5,582 nucleotides of DNA, taken from positions 1 to 5,582 of the forward strand of contig JAEZKS010000160.1 of NCBI GenBank assembly GCA_023436075.1. The letters are read 5' to 3'. A model generated the notes under the pieces. That model saw only the letters and a program-made list of their open reading frames with translations, made no database searches and was not told the origin of the DNA. The position numbers and the translations under genes were made by a program. The stretch comes from Methanobacteriota archaeon. Its GTDB lineage: Archaea; Halobacteriota; Methanocellia; Methanocellales; Methanocellaceae. Shown piece by piece: positions 5,474 through 5,582 of the stretch. Every line of letters starts with the position of its first letter. The stretch's first letter is position 1.

Positions 5474-5513
5474 ACGAAGCCGTCCATTGTCATTCATGTA
5501 CGCTGGTACGCTC

Positions 5514-5530
5514 CGGCCTTGTTCAGGCTG
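5514..5530. other. Short weak hairpin after the regulator gene
   Basis: CGGCCT (5514-5519) can pair with AGGCTG (5525-5530), including one G-T pair, around a 5-base loop. It starts about 40 bases after the stop codon and has no T-run after it, so a terminator role is doubtful. Confidence 0.2.
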
Positions 5531-5548
5531 CCCGTAGTACGATCTTCT

Positions 5549-5582
5549 CGCCAAGGCCGCCAAGGACGGAAGCACGCCAAGG
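5549..5582. repeat. Start of a CGCCAAGG tandem array, cut by window edge
   Basis: CGCCAAGG occurs at 5549-5556, 5558-5565 and 5575-5582. A degraded unit (CGGAAGCA, 5567-5574) fills the gap, so the period is 8-9 bases. The array reaches the last base and probably continues. It lies in non-coding DNA after the regulator gene. Confidence 0.6.

Noticed and set aside
5162..5575. Reverse-strand open frame opposite the HTH regulator
   Set aside because: It overlaps the conserved HTH gene and the repeat array, without a domain pattern or promoter.
1..5582. CRISPR array, tRNA or rRNA genes, insertion sequence
   Set aside because: No regularly spaced long repeats, cloverleaf-like segments, rRNA signatures or transposase frames were seen on either strand.

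Overview
The window looks like chromosomal DNA of a methanogenic archaeon. The evidence is an MfnA-type decarboxylase (methanofuran pathway), an archaeal-type hypoxanthine/guanine phosphoribosyltransferase, a surface protein with a C-terminal PGF-CTERM sorting signal, an archaeal COG2522-type HTH regulator, TATA-like promoter boxes and GGTGA/GTGAT ribosome-binding sites. The GC-rich coding style and this gene set recall Methanocella and relatives (Methanocellales). That placement is inference, not shown by the sequence.

Positions 1-2699 hold a tight forward operon: the 3' part of a phosphoenolpyruvate synthase gene (ppsA, cut by the window edge), mfnA (TTG start, 10-base gap) and hpt (8-base gap). 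It links gluconeogenic PEP formation, tyramine or beta-alanine supply, and purine salvage. A hairpin at 2710-2741 lies between hpt and the convergent next gene and probably serves as a termination or insulation structure.

Positions 2751-3437, reverse strand, encode a small secreted protein. It has a signal peptide, one beta-sandwich domain of the carboxypeptidase-regulatory type, a Thr/Pro-rich stalk and a PGF-CTERM tail. A TATA-like box sits about 25 bases before the second in-frame ATG, suggesting a leaderless or nearly leaderless mRNA.

The 282-base divergent region 3438-3719 holds no convincing gene but much dyad symmetry: a 64-base foldable element (3587-3650), a perfect 7+7 inverted repeat (3686-3703) and a palindrome (3702-3711). 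Positions 3720-4976 then encode a CPA2-family cation/proton antiporter with an Asp-Asp ion site and no regulatory RCK domain.

Positions 5093-5473 encode a 126-residue HTH regulator with a Cys/His cluster of regular spacing (CxxC-x9-CxxH-x9-CxxC). Its promoter carries, in inverted orientation, the same 12-mer (TTAACAATTGTT) found just upstream of the antiporter gene. The simplest reading is that this metal- or redox-responsive regulator controls itself and the antiporter. This possible two-gene regulon is the most interesting hypothesis in the window. The last 34 bases begin a short tandem array of CGCCAAGG units that runs off the edge.
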